64,000 nucleotides of DNA from positions 62,001 through 126,000 of the forward strand of contig CAYWFP010000001.1 of the NCBI GenBank assembly GCA_964457365.1. The letters are read 5' to 3'. Origin of the DNA: CAYWFP01 sp964457365. Lineage in GTDB: Bacteria > Planctomycetota > SZUA-567. The translations under genes were made by a program, and so were the position numbers. This document shows positions 41,618 to 50,341 of this stretch, piece after piece (within the stretch, counting starts at the first letter, position 1; each line of letters opens with the position of its first letter). Under the pieces are notes generated by a model that was not told the DNA's origin, searched no databases, and was given only the letters and a program-made list of their open reading frames with translations.

Positions 41618-42805
41618 TCAGTCGAACGGGTTAACCTTGTCGAGCCAGCGGCGCGGCAAGGGTTTATCGTCCTCGTCGGGCTTGTCCACCTCCTCGAACT
41701 CGACCGGTTCGTCCGGGAACTCCTCGAGTTCGACCGACTCGAGAGGCCTGCCGGTCTCGTCGTATTCCATCGGCTCGCCCCGGGGCTTGCCGTCGGCGAA
41801 CTCCTGTTCGCGCTTGAGCTGCCCCGAGGGGTAATACTCGCGCTGGAAGCCGTGGGGATTGCCCTTTTCGAACGCCATCTCGCGCTTGAGCCGGCGCATG
41901 TTCTCGATGCGGAAGTATTCTTTGCTGACGCCGTGGACGACGCCGTTTTCGTAGGGAATCTCCCAGCGCGGCAGGCCGTCGGGGTAGAACTCCTTGCTCA
42001 AGCCGTGCTTCACGCCGTGGCGGTAGGGGATGACCGAGGAGGGCTTGCCGGTGGGGTAATATGAGACCACCTTGCCCTCGATGCGCCCCGCGACCACCGG
42101 GATCTCGCGCTGAAGCTGGCCGGAGGGGTAGTAGTAGCGGCTGATGCCGTGCCAGCGGTCGTTGCGGAAAGGTACCTCCTGGTGCAGCGTGCCGTTGTCG
42201 TAGTAGACGCGTTCGATGCCTTCGCCGCCGGCGTATTCGAGCCGGGCGAGCGTGCCGCCGGCGTCCCAGTGGCGGCGGTAGGTGCCGGCGGGGATCTGGC
42301 CGTCCTGCAGCTTCCAGGCGCCGTCGTCGACGAGGACCTGCCCGGCGATGCGCTCGCCGTCGCGGAAGAAGAGGCGGTAGCGCTTGCCGGCCTTCTCGTC
42401 GTAGTCGTAGGTCAACCCGCGCAGCGCCCGCGTGCGCCTGGCGTAGTCGCGGAACTGGATCTCCACCGCCGAGACGGCCTCGGTTTTCCTGGCCACGAAG
42501 AGGCCGACGCGGTTGTAGAAATAGACCGTTCCGTTTTCGCTCTCGGCGACGTGGTCGGCCGGGCCGTAGCGCCGGCGGATGGCCTGCAGGGTGGGCCGCG
42601 GGGGCTGGGCCTCCGAGCGCAGGCTCTCGGCGACCTGCCCCTTCTCGACAATGCCGCGCAGCATGGTGAAGAGCGTGGAGCCGTATTCGCGCTCGAAGAC
42701 CTCCGGATCCAGCAGAATCTGCTCGCCGCGGCTGAGCGCCTCGCCGGCATGGGCCGAAGAAACGGCGAGGAGCAGAAGTGGCGCGAACGCGAGGATACGG
42801 ACCAT
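41618..42805 (-). CDS. secreted YwqK/MORN-like repeat protein
   Basis: A 395-residue protein with signal peptide (MVRILAFAPLLLLAVSSAHA). Residues ~40-170 are unrecognised. From ~185 to 375 it carries about eight repeats of the YwqK/MORN-like type, YY.dG.L..E.pf.nG..hG..: VYYDNGTLHQEVPFRN, YYYPSGQLQREIPVVAG, YYPTGKPSSVIPYRHG, EFYPDGLPRWEIPYENG, EYYPSGQLKREQEFADG. The C-terminus is acidic and ends WLDKVNPFD. These repeats form beta-sheets on the cell surface or in the periplasm. It follows rnpB on the same strand; GGAGA lies before the ATG. Confidence 0.8.
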   Translation of the reverse strand: MVRILAFAPLLLLAVSSAHAGEALSRGEQILLDPEVFEREYGSTLFTMLRGIVEKGQVAESLRSEAQPPRPTLQAIRRRYGPADHVAESENGTVYFYNRVGLFVARKTEAVSAVEIQFRDYARRTRALRGLTYDYDEKAGKRYRLFFRDGERIAGQVLVDDGAWKLQDGQIPAGTYRRHWDAGGTLARLEYAGGEGIERVYYDNGTLHQEVPFRNDRWHGISRYYYPSGQLQREIPVVAGRIEGKVVSYYPTGKPSSVIPYRHGVKHGLSKEFYPDGLPRWEIPYENGVVHGVSKEYFRIENMRRLKREMAFEKGNPHGFQREYYPSGQLKREQEFADGKPRGEPMEYDETGRPLESVELEEFPDEPVEFEEVDKPDEDDKPLPRRWLDKVNPFD

Positions 42806-42828
42806 GGGCGGTCTCCGTAAAAAAGAAA

Positions 42829-43184
42829 GGCGAGGCGGACCGGTAAGCCGGCTTCTGTCGTGGGCGGCTATTGAACTGGGCCGCCGGTCGCCCGGCGGCT
42901 CGAGCGCGCTACCCGGACCTGATAGCGGAGCGGGCCGCTCCTCGGTCCCTATTTGCGCTTGCACCGGGAGGACAGTCGCCGTGCCGGACCTGTCACCAGG
43001 CCCGCGGTGGGCTCTTACCCCACCGTTTCACCCTTGCCTGTGCCCGTGGGCCATCGGCGGTCTTTTCTCTGTTGCCTGTCCCTGGAGTCTCCTCCGGTGG
43101 GGGTTACCCACTTCCCTGCCCTGTGGTGGCCGGACTTTCCTCGGACGCCTCGCCGACGCCCGCAGCCGCCTGGTCCGCCTCGCC
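42829..43184 (-). ncRNA. rnpB: RNase P RNA (class A)
   Basis: On the minus strand the conserved elements occur in order: GAGGAAAGTCCGG after the 5' helix, ACAGAGAAAAGACCGCC, GGTAAGAGCCCACCG and, near the 3' end, GACAGAAGCCGGCTTACCGG. The 5' segment GGCGAGGCGGACC (43184-43172) pairs perfectly with GGTCCGCCTCGCC at 42841-42829, forming P1. A T-rich run (TTTCTTTTTT) follows as the transcription end. It is the catalytic RNA that trims tRNA 5' leaders. Ends are set by P1 and may differ by a few bases. Confidence 0.95.
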
Positions 43185-43204
43185 AAAACAAGCTTTTCGT
43201 TTCC

Positions 43205-43233
43205 AGTATATCCTGTCGCCGCGCGGCGTTCAA
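43205..43233 (-). promoter_or_regulatory. rnpB promoter
   Basis: On the minus strand TTGAAC (43233-43228), a 17-base spacer and TATACT (43210-43205). Start expected near 43198, about 14 bases before P1. Confidence 0.8.
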
Positions 43234-43252
43234 CCCTTTCCGGAGGGGGGCC

Positions 43253-43280
43253 TTGTAACCGTGCCGCGGAGAGGTACAAT
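43253..43280 (+). promoter_or_regulatory. promoter of the YihY-family gene
   Basis: TTGTAA (43253-43258), 16 bases, TACAAT (43275-43280), 24 bases before the TTG start at 43305. It is divergent from the rnpB promoter, with only 19 bases between their -35 boxes. Confidence 0.6.
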
Positions 43281-43304
43281 CGAGGTAACGGCGGGAGGAG
43301 CGCG

Positions 43305-44849
43305 TTGAAGCTGTTCAAGAACGTCCACGATTTTTTCACCCGGGAGGTGAGCCTGGAGGAGTTCGCCGACTCCTCGGCGATGAGCCGCGTGCGGCGGACG
43401 TGGCTGTTGGTACGCGAGTTCTTCCGCTCGATCAGCCGCCACCAGGTGCCGACGCTGGCGCACGCGCTCTCGTTCAAGACGCTCATCGCCATGATCCCGA
43501 TGCTGGTCATCAGCCTCGCGGTGGTGACCATGCTCGGGGAGAAGCCCATCGACGAGTCGGGCCTGACCTACACCGAGGCCTTCATCCGCGAGGTCAAGGA
43601 CAAGCTCGGCCCCAGCTCCGACGCGATCGATCCGCTCTTCAACCAGATCACCGAGATCGCCAAGCAGGCGCGGATCATCGGCGTCGTCGGCTTCGGCGCG
43701 CTGCTGTATACTACCTTCATCCTCCTCTCCACCGTCGAGTACGCGTTCAACCTGATCTGGCAGGCCAAGGGGCAGCGGCCGCTGCTCAGCCGGCTGGCTT
43801 CGTACCTGACCACGATCGTCATCGTGCCGCTCTTGATGGTCTTCTCGGTCTACCTCACCACCCACGTGGCGAGCGTGGGCGAACGGGTGGTGCGGGTGCT
43901 GGAGGAGAACACCGGGGCGCAGACGCCGGCCGATGCCGAAGCGGACGACGCGGCGCAACCGGTGCAGAAAGCGAAGCAGCAGCATTGGCTGATCAACGTC
44001 ATGCTGGTGCTCGCGTCGATGACGGTGACCACGCTGGCGTTGACGGCGCTCTACTATTTCATGCCCTACACGCCGGTGCACTGGCGTGCGGCATTCCTTG
44101 GAGGCGTCGCCGCCGGGGTGACCATCGACCTTTCGAAGACGGCATTCCGGTTCTATACCGCCTACCAGACCTCGGGCTCCTCGGGGCTGATGCGCGTCTA
44201 CGGCCCGCTGATCGGCCTGCCGCTGGCGCTGCTGTGGCTCTACTGCATCTGGCTGGTGGTGCTGATCGGCGCGGAGATCGCCTTCACGGTGCAGAACTTC
44301 TCCGACCTGGCGGTGCGGGCGGAGCTCGAGCGGCGCGGCCTGACCTGCCGGCTCTACTACGGCGTGCGCACGGTGCTGATGGCCAGCGAGTACCACCATC
44401 GCGGCGAGAATCCGCGCCACCTCGTCGATCACATCGCCCAACACCTGCACCTGCCGCCCTACGTCATCCGCGAGATCATCTCCACCCTGCTCGAGGCGCA
44501 GGTCCTCAGGCCGGTCGCCGCCAGCGAGGACGCGTACCTGCCGGCGAAGGACATTCACCGCCTCACCGTCGGCGAGGTCATCGCGGCCATGGAGTATCAT
44601 CAACTCGACGTGCCCGACGCGGGCGGCCAGGAGGATCCGTTGCGGGAATACCTGAGCGAACTCTTCGCCCGCAGCGAGAAAGCGGTCGGCGGGACGCTGG
44701 GCGCGGTCACCTTCGCCGATCTGGTCCGCATCGACAAGAACCTCGCCGACGAGGAGTCGGTTACCGCGCATATCATTCCCGATGCGCCGCCGAAGCTCGC
44801 GGAGGCAAAGGAGACGGGCGAGAGTCATTCCACGGAGGACGAAACATGA
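43305..44849 (+). CDS. YihY/BrkB-family membrane protein with C-terminal winged-helix region
   Basis: A 514-residue protein. Residues ~40-330 hold six membrane helices of the YihY (formerly RNase BN) family: HALSFKTLIAMIPMLVISLA, VGFGALLYTTFILLSTVEYA, YFMPYTPVHWRAAFLGGVAA and GPLIGLPLALLWLYCIWLVV. Residues ~345-480 look like a winged helix (HLVDHIAQHLHLPPYVIREI, LRPVAASEDAYLP). The start is the TTG at 43305, with GGGAGGAG just upstream; no ATG fits before ASDD-type helix 1. YihY proteins are not ribonucleases, and their true role is unsettled. It overlaps a lipoprotein gene by ATGA. Confidence 0.82.
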   Translation: MKLFKNVHDFFTREVSLEEFADSSAMSRVRRTWLLVREFFRSISRHQVPTLAHALSFKTLIAMIPMLVISLAVVTMLGEKPIDESGLTYTEAFIREVKDKLGPSSDAIDPLFNQITEIAKQARIIGVVGFGALLYTTFILLSTVEYAFNLIWQAKGQRPLLSRLASYLTTIVIVPLLMVFSVYLTTHVASVGERVVRVLEENTGAQTPADAEADDAAQPVQKAKQQHWLINVMLVLASMTVTTLALTALYYFMPYTPVHWRAAFLGGVAAGVTIDLSKTAFRFYTAYQTSGSSGLMRVYGPLIGLPLALLWLYCIWLVVLIGAEIAFTVQNFSDLAVRAELERRGLTCRLYYGVRTVLMASEYHHRGENPRHLVDHIAQHLHLPPYVIREIISTLLEAQVLRPVAASEDAYLPAKDIHRLTVGEVIAAMEYHQLDVPDAGGQEDPLREYLSELFARSEKAVGGTLGAVTFADLVRIDKNLADEESVTAHIIPDAPPKLAEAKETGESHSTEDET

Positions 44850-45166
44850 GCGAGGTGCGGATGCCGATTACCTGCCTGTTGCTGGCGATGCTCCTGGTCG
44901 GCGGTTGCGCCACCGGCGGCTTTCCGATCCGGGTGGTTGACGAGAAGGGCGAGCCGGTCGCCGGCGCCACGGTGATGGCCTTCTACGACGAGGCGGAGAA
45001 ATACCAGGTTGTCAAGACAAACCAATTCGGCGAGACCACGGTGCCGCGCGGGATGCCCAAGAGCTTGACCGGGGTCAAGATCGGCAAGGAAGGCTACCGC
45101 GAGCAACCGATCTTCCCGCCGCTGCCCATGATCCGCCACACGCTGGTCACGCTCTACCCGGAGTGA
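44846..45166 (+). CDS. small lipoprotein with carboxypeptidase-regulatory-like fold
   Basis: A 106-residue lipoprotein: signal CLLLAMLLVGGC with lipid-modified Cys21. The rest (FPIRVVDEKGEPVAGATVMA, TNQFGETTVPRGMP, TGVKIGKEGYREQPIF) is the CarboxypepD_reg/Cna-B-like beta-sandwich pattern. It is translationally coupled to the YihY gene (ATGA, GGAGG upstream). Probably outer-membrane or periplasmic; function unknown. Confidence 0.75.
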   Translation: MSEVRMPITCLLLAMLLVGGCATGGFPIRVVDEKGEPVAGATVMAFYDEAEKYQVVKTNQFGETTVPRGMPKSLTGVKIGKEGYREQPIFPPLPMIRHTLVTLYPE

Positions 45167-45167
45167 C

Positions 45168-45836
45168 TCACCAGCCGCCGGGGTAGTTGCTCCACACCTG
45201 TCTGAGTTGCCGCGCGCGGGCCAGATCGCGCGGGGTGATCAGCTCGCGCTCCACCGGCACGGGACCGCCTTCGAGCTTCCGGATCAGCGCGCGCCAGGGT
45301 TGCCAGTGGAGTTCGCGCAGGTATACCGTCCGGCCGGGCGGCTCGCCGGTGGCGTCGCGGAAGCCCTTGTAGACCAGCTCCGAGCAGTAGATGAACTCGT
45401 CGTCGAGGCGGTAACGCGTGTCGTACGGCCGGCCGCGATAGCGGTAGCATGCCGCCAGAATTGCCGGGATGCGCGCGGTGTAGCGTTCGGTCGGGCGGTA
45501 GACCGCCAGGTACTGCTGCCGTCCGCGGGCGATGAATTCCCGGATCGGGGTCACCTTTACCCTCCCCAGCGCCTCGAGTACGCCCAGGTCGCCGCCGCGG
45601 TAGCGCACCACGATGCCGCAGTGCGAATACGGCGAGCCGGTGGCGCTCTCGATCATGGCGGCGAGCTCGCCCTCGAGAGACTGGAAGAGCACATCGCCGG
45701 GGCGGATGCCGGCGCGCTCGACCATGGCCGCGGCGATCGGGTCGGTATTGGACGGCGGCGGCTCCCCGCAGCCGGAGAGAACGAAGGAGAAAAACGCCAG
45801 CAGGCACACGCCTGACACGACAGAATTACGTTGCAT
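45168..45836 (-). CDS. YiiX/permuted NlpC-P60-type lipoprotein hydrolase
   Basis: A 222-residue lipoprotein (FVLSGC, Cys23). RPGDVLFQ, SPYSHCGIVVRY (His72) and FIYCSELVYKG (Cys151) show the circularly permuted papain-like YiiX fold, where the His precedes the Cys. Such enzymes cleave amide or thioester bonds in envelope or lipid substrates. It overlaps the murD end by 11 bases on the same strand. Confidence 0.82.
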   Translation of the reverse strand: MQRNSVVSGVCLLAFFSFVLSGCGEPPPSNTDPIAAAMVERAGIRPGDVLFQSLEGELAAMIESATGSPYSHCGIVVRYRGGDLGVLEALGRVKVTPIREFIARGRQQYLAVYRPTERYTARIPAILAACYRYRGRPYDTRYRLDDEFIYCSELVYKGFRDATGEPPGRTVYLRELHWQPWRALIRKLEGGPVPVERELITPRDLARARQLRQVWSNYPGGW

Positions 45837-47232
45837 CCAGTTCCCTTGCCAGTTCGCGAAAACGCGCGCCGCGCGCCTCGAAGTTGGTGAACATGTCGTA
45901 ACTGGCGCACGCCGGGCTCAGTAGCACAACTCCGCCCCGGGGGCACGCATCGAAGGCCAGGCGGACCGCGCGGGCGAAGTCCTCGCCGGCTTCGTGGATG
46001 GCGCAGTCGCCGCCGCTTTTCTCGACCGCGGCACGGATGTTGCCGGCGGTGGCGCCGATCAGGACCAGCCCCTGCGCGTGCCGTCCGATCATCGCGCCCA
46101 GCTCGTCGAACGATGTGCCCTTGTCGTAGCCGCCGGCGATGAGCACCACCGGCGCGTCGAAGGACTGGAGGCCCGCGACGGTCGCTTCGGGCGTGGTGGC
46201 GATGGAGTCGTTCACGAAACGCACGCCGCCCACGGTGCAGACGTTTTCCAGCCGGTGCGGCAGGCCGGCGAAGTTCTCCAGTCCGCGCCGGATCGCTTCC
46301 GGATCGCGCGCCTGGATATACGCCGCCGCCGCGGCCAGGAGCGCGTTCGTCACGTTGTGCGCCCCGGGCAGCTTCAGCGCCGCCAGCGGGGCCAGCGCGG
46401 TCTCCTCGCCGTGCAGCCGGACGGTGATCGTCGCGCCGGTCTCGGAGGGGCGCAGGAAACACGCGTGGCGCGCGCCGGTGTCGTGCCGCGCCACCTGCAC
46501 CACCCGCGCCGGGCAGTCGGCGACCCACTCGCGCAGCGAGACGTCCTCGACGTTCAGCGCGGCCCAGTCGTCGGCGTGCTGGAAACGCGTGATGTTGCGC
46601 TTGGACTCGTAGTAGTGCAGCACCGTCCGGTGCCAGTCGAGATGGTTGGGCGAAAGGTTGGTCACCACCGCCACCGTCGGCGCGATCTTCTGGTGCTGCA
46701 GGTAATGGAGTTGGAAGGAGGAGAACTCCAGCACCAACGGCGCCGCCGGGTTGTGCGTCGGCATCGCCTCCAGCAGCGAGCCGCCGATATTGCCGCCGAC
46801 GAGGGTGCGCGAATCGTGCTCGCGCAGCATTGCGCCCAGCATCGCGGTGGTGGTGCTCTTGCCGTTGCTGCCGGTGACGGCGAGGATGGGCCCGCGGGCG
46901 ATGCGGAAGATCATGCCGATCTCGGTGGTGATGTCGGCGCCGGCCTGTCGCGCGATGGCGACGTACTTGTTTTTCGGCTTCACCGCCGGGTTGACCACCA
47001 CGACGTCGGCGTGGGAGAAATCCGCGGTCTCGTGGCGTCCGAGGACGAAGCGGCAGTCGCAGTCCGCGAGCGCGTCGAGGGAGGGTTTGAGCGTCTCCGC
47101 GTCGCGCAGGTCGGTGACGGTGACGTGGCTGCCCAGGCGGCTCCAGAAACGGGCCGCGCCGGCGCCGCCGCCGAAGAGCCCCAGGCCCATGACGGTGACG
47201 TGCATGTGACGGTCGAGCTTGCGGAATTCCAT
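45826..47232 (-). CDS. murD: UDP-N-acetylmuramoyl-L-alanine:D-glutamate ligase
   Basis: A 468-residue Mur ligase adding D-Glu to UDP-MurNAc-Ala in the cytoplasm. VMGLGLFGGG begins the UDP-binding domain, AVTGSNGKSTTTAML (121-128 P-loop) the ATPase domain, NLSPNHLDWHR the conserved Asn/His region, and INAGGYDKGTSF-type VLIAGGYDKGTSFDE with LLSPACASYDMFTNFEARG the C-terminal domain. It lies outside any dcw cluster. No ribosome site precedes the ATG at 47232; the promoter below would give a leaderless mRNA. Confidence 0.95.
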   Translation of the reverse strand: MEFRKLDRHMHVTVMGLGLFGGGAGAARFWSRLGSHVTVTDLRDAETLKPSLDALADCDCRFVLGRHETADFSHADVVVVNPAVKPKNKYVAIARQAGADITTEIGMIFRIARGPILAVTGSNGKSTTTAMLGAMLREHDSRTLVGGNIGGSLLEAMPTHNPAAPLVLEFSSFQLHYLQHQKIAPTVAVVTNLSPNHLDWHRTVLHYYESKRNITRFQHADDWAALNVEDVSLREWVADCPARVVQVARHDTGARHACFLRPSETGATITVRLHGEETALAPLAALKLPGAHNVTNALLAAAAAYIQARDPEAIRRGLENFAGLPHRLENVCTVGGVRFVNDSIATTPEATVAGLQSFDAPVVLIAGGYDKGTSFDELGAMIGRHAQGLVLIGATAGNIRAAVEKSGGDCAIHEAGEDFARAVRLAFDACPRGGVVLLSPACASYDMFTNFEARGARFRELARELDAT

Positions 47233-47238
47233 TAGTTC

Positions 47239-47267
47239 ATTTTAACTATCGCACGGGCGGCGGGCAA
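47239..47267 (-). promoter_or_regulatory. murD promoter (leaderless)
   Basis: Minus strand: TTGCCC (47267-47262), a 17-base spacer and TAAAAT (47244-47239). With six bases after the -10 the predicted start is the A of the murD ATG at 47232. Confidence 0.5.
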
Positions 47268-47283
47268 TCGGAATCGGGGAGGG

Positions 47284-47754
47284 TCAGGGCTGCCACGGCT
47301 CGACGCCGTGGCAGGTGACGATCGCCTGCACGCTGATGAAGGAGGCGTTGACCGGCGCGTTGATGCCGCGCGTATCGAGGTAGCGCATGCCGCGCAGGAA
47401 GTCCCAGTCGTTGACGAGAATCTGCACGTCGTTCTTCGCCTGCCTGTCGTAGCAGACCATCGTCGGTTTGTGCAGGATGCGGCTGCGCAGATACGCCTCG
47501 AGGGTGGGCTTGTTGGCGATTCAGCGGCAGCGGCCCTCGTCGAGGCAGCACTCCTCCTTGCGGAAGCCCACCAGAAGCCGGTCGATGGTCTTCAGGTCCG
47601 CCGTCTCCCAGGCGCGTTTGAAGCGCCAGGCGTAAAACGACGGCGCGAGGAAGAAATAGGCGATCAGGCCGTACAGCAGCGCCCGCGGCGGGAAGCGCGT
47701 CCAGAAGTGCTGGCAGAGCACGAACGGTTTGCTGCGCGAGATCGGCGCGGCCAT
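47284..47754 (-). pseudogene. hypothetical protein gene with in-frame UGA
   Basis: The first 77 codons encode a membrane-anchored protein (FPPRALLYGLIAYFFLAPSF, then EECCLDEGRCR) that stops at TGA 47523-47521. Reading through in the same frame gives 78 more residues with strong coding character (IANKPTLEAYLRSRILHKPT, VQILVNDWDFLRGMRYLDTR, INAPVNASFISVQAIVTCHG) and a proper stop at 47284. A single change (CGA to TGA) or error would cause this. Selenocysteine is possible but no convincing stem-loop is seen right after the UGA. No family is recognised. Confidence 0.6.
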
Positions 47755-47872
47755 GCCTTCAGCCTACCAAGCGCACAAGGCCTGTGCAAGAAAATGCGTA
47801 TAACTCATTTATTCCGAGTTCGTTACGGGATCATCTTGAGGGCATGATCAACTCGGATCGGACAGCGGCGGC

Positions 47873-50223
47873 TTATCCGCGCAGGTAGTTGTCGATGGCC
47901 ACGGCCGCAACTTTGCCCGCGCCCATGGCCTCAATCACCGTTGCCGCGCCGGTGGTGATGTCGCCGCCGGCGAAGACGCCGGGGATGTTGCTCATCATGT
48001 TCTCGTCGACCTCGATCAGCCCCTTCCTGCCGAGCTTCAGCTCCGGCCAGCTCTTGGTCAGGAGCGGATTCGGATTCTGGCCGATGGCGACGACGAACTG
48101 GTCCACCTCGAGTACGTGCTCGCTCCCCCGTACCGGCACCGGGCGGCGGCGGCCGGAGTCGTCCGGTTCGCCCAGTTCAATCACCTGGCACCTCAGTCCC
48201 TTGACCCAGCCGTCGTTATCGCCGACCACCTCGACGGGGTTGGTCAGTTCCTTGAAGACGACGCCCTCCTCCAGCGCGTGGGCGATCTCCTCGTCGCGCG
48301 CGGGCATCTCCTTCCGGGTACGGCGGTAGACGATGTAGACGTTCTCCGCGCCGAGCCGGAGCGCCGAGCGCGCCGCGTCCATGGCGACGTTGCCGCCGCC
48401 GACCACCGCGACGTTGCGCCCGCGTAGCACCGGCGTGTCGTACTCGGGGTAGCGGTAGGCTTTCATCAGGTTGACGCGGGTGAGGAACTCGTTGGAGCTG
48501 TAGACGCCCTTGAGGTTCTCGCCGGGAATATTCATGAACGAAGGCACCCCCGCGCCGGTGCCCAGGAAGACCGTGTCGAACCCGCTCTGCATGAGCATCG
48601 GCACCGTCAGCGCGTTGCCGATGGGCATGTCGCAGCGGAACTTCACGCCGAGGCGCTCGAGGTAGCGGCACTCGCGCTNNNNNNNNNNACGATCGCCTTG
48701 GGCAGGCGGAACTCGAGGATGCCGTAGATCAAGACGCCGCCCGGGGCGTGCAAGGCTTCGAAGATCGTCACCGCGTGCCCCTTCAGCGCCAGGTCGCCCG
48801 CGGCGGTCAGCCCCGCCGGCCCCGCGCCGATCACGGCCACGCGCTTGCCCGTGGGCAAGGCCGGTTCGGGGACGGAGACCTCGCCGACGGCGGCCTCGGT
48901 GTCGGCGGCGAAGCGCTCGAGCCGTCCGATGGCGACAGGGTTCCCTTTCTTCGCCAGCACGCACATCGCCTCGCACTGCGTCTCCTGCGGACAGACCCGG
49001 CCGCAGATCGCCGGCAGCGTGTTGGTCTCCTTCAACTTCAGCGCCGCCTGCAGGAAATGCCCCTCGCGGATCAGGCCGATAAAGGCCGGGATGTCGATGC
49101 CCACCGGGCAGCCCTTGGTGCAGGGCGCGGCCTTGCACTGCAGGCAGCGCTGCGCCTCGGCCACGGCCATGTCGCGGGCGTAGCCGGTGGCCACCTCGGT
49201 AAAGTGGCGCACCCGTACCAGCGGGTCCTGCGCGGGCATGCTCACGCGTGCGGCGGCCTGGGGGATGCGCGCGGCCTCGGCATAGGTCGGCACGGCCGGC
49301 TCGGTCGGGAGCTTCGGCGCCGGCGCCGGGCCGGCGGTCGGGGCCTGGATGCGCGCCGCGTCGTCGTAGGTGCTCAGGCGGCTCAGCAGCAGGTCGAAGT
49401 CGACCTCGTGGCCGTCGAACTCCGGGCCGTCGACGCAGGTGAACTTCGTTTCGCCGCCGACCTCGACGCGGCAGCCGCCGCACATGCCGGTGCCGTCGAC
49501 CATGATCGAGTTCAGCGAGACGATGGTCTTGATCTTCGCCTCCCGCGTCAGTCTCGTCACCGCGCGCATCATCACCGGCGGGCCGATAGCGACGACGCGG
49601 TCGATCTTCTCGCCCGCGTCGATCAGCCGCTGCAGCACGGTGGTGACGAAGCCTTTCTCCCCTTCGCTGCCGTCGTCGGTGGCCACGAAGAGCTCCTCCG
49701 CGCAGGCGGTCATTTTCTCGCGCCAGAACAGGAGGTTCTTGTTGCGCGCGCCCATGATGCCGTAGACGGTGTTGCCCGCCGCGTGCAGCGCTTTCTGGAT
49801 CGGGTAGATCGGCGCCACGCCCAGTCCGCCGCCGATGCAGACGACGGTGCCGAAGTTGTCGATCTCGCTGGCGTGCCCGAGCGGGCCGACCACGTCGAGG
49901 AACCGATCGCCCAGGCCGAGTTCGGCCAGCTTGCGGCTGGCGCGGCCGACGACCTGCATCGCCATGGTGATGGTGCCCGCCTGCGGGTCGAAGTCGGCGA
50001 TGGTCAGCGGGATGCGTTCGCCCTTCTCGTCGCCGCGGACGACGAGGAACTGTCCCGGCCGGCCGAAGGTGGCGATGGCGGGGCAGCAGACGACGTATTC
50101 GAGAATCTCCGGCGCCAGTTCGTACCGGCTCTCGATGCGGTTGAGGCGCTCGTCGCCGGCGGTCAGAATGCTGTAGGTCTTGGCGGGGTCGATGTGACAG
50201 GCGCCTTCGTGGGTCGTACTCAT
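47873..50223 (-). CDS. fused NfnA-type flavoprotein and GltD-type NADPH oxidoreductase (assembly gap inside)
   Basis: The N-terminal ~285 residues are a ferredoxin-NADP+ reductase-like (NfnA/SudB/PyrK) module: FLVVRGDEKGERIPLTIADF, GGGLGVAPIYPIQKAL and a [2Fe-2S] site MCGGCRVEVGGETKFTC. A linker leads to a GltD/NfnB/SudA module: CLQCKAAPCTKGCPVGIDIP and CGRVCPQETQCEAMC for [4Fe-4S] clusters, VAVIGAGPAGLTAAGDLALK for FAD and VAVVGGGNVAMDAARSALRL for NADPH. Such pairs run NADH/ferredoxin-NADP transhydrogenation or sulfide:NADP chemistry. A 10-N gap breaks the frame at 48679-48688. Start 50223 follows GAGGA. Confidence 0.85.
48679..48688. other. assembly gap (10 N)
   Basis: Ten N inside the GltD module, between LPKAIV and RECRYLERLGVKF. 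Family members have just two residues between Val and Glu here; a real gap of two bases would restore frame and this spacing, so the ten N look like a placeholder. Confidence 0.9.
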
Positions 50224-50341
50224 GGGGGCGGTTCCTCGTGCGAAAAAAGGCGAAGACGACGAAGCGCCGCCTCGTTGCCGGCGGCGCCCCTCGGATTCCA
50301 TGGTAAGCGATCGGCATCGCGGTCGCAAGCGTCGAGGCGGA

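Noticed and set aside
42579..43304. Extended N-terminus of the YihY gene back to 42579
   Set aside because: The region is rnpB on the other strand; TTG 43305 has a strong ribosome site and its own promoter.
47521..47523. Firm call of selenocysteine
   Set aside because: No clear bacterial SECIS hairpin follows and no sel genes are in the window; kept only as one option.
47246..47551. 101-codon minus-strand frame overlapping the UGA-interrupted gene
   Set aside because: Composition is shadow-like (Arg/Pro/Gln/His-rich), while the frame continuing the upstream gene has clear coding character.
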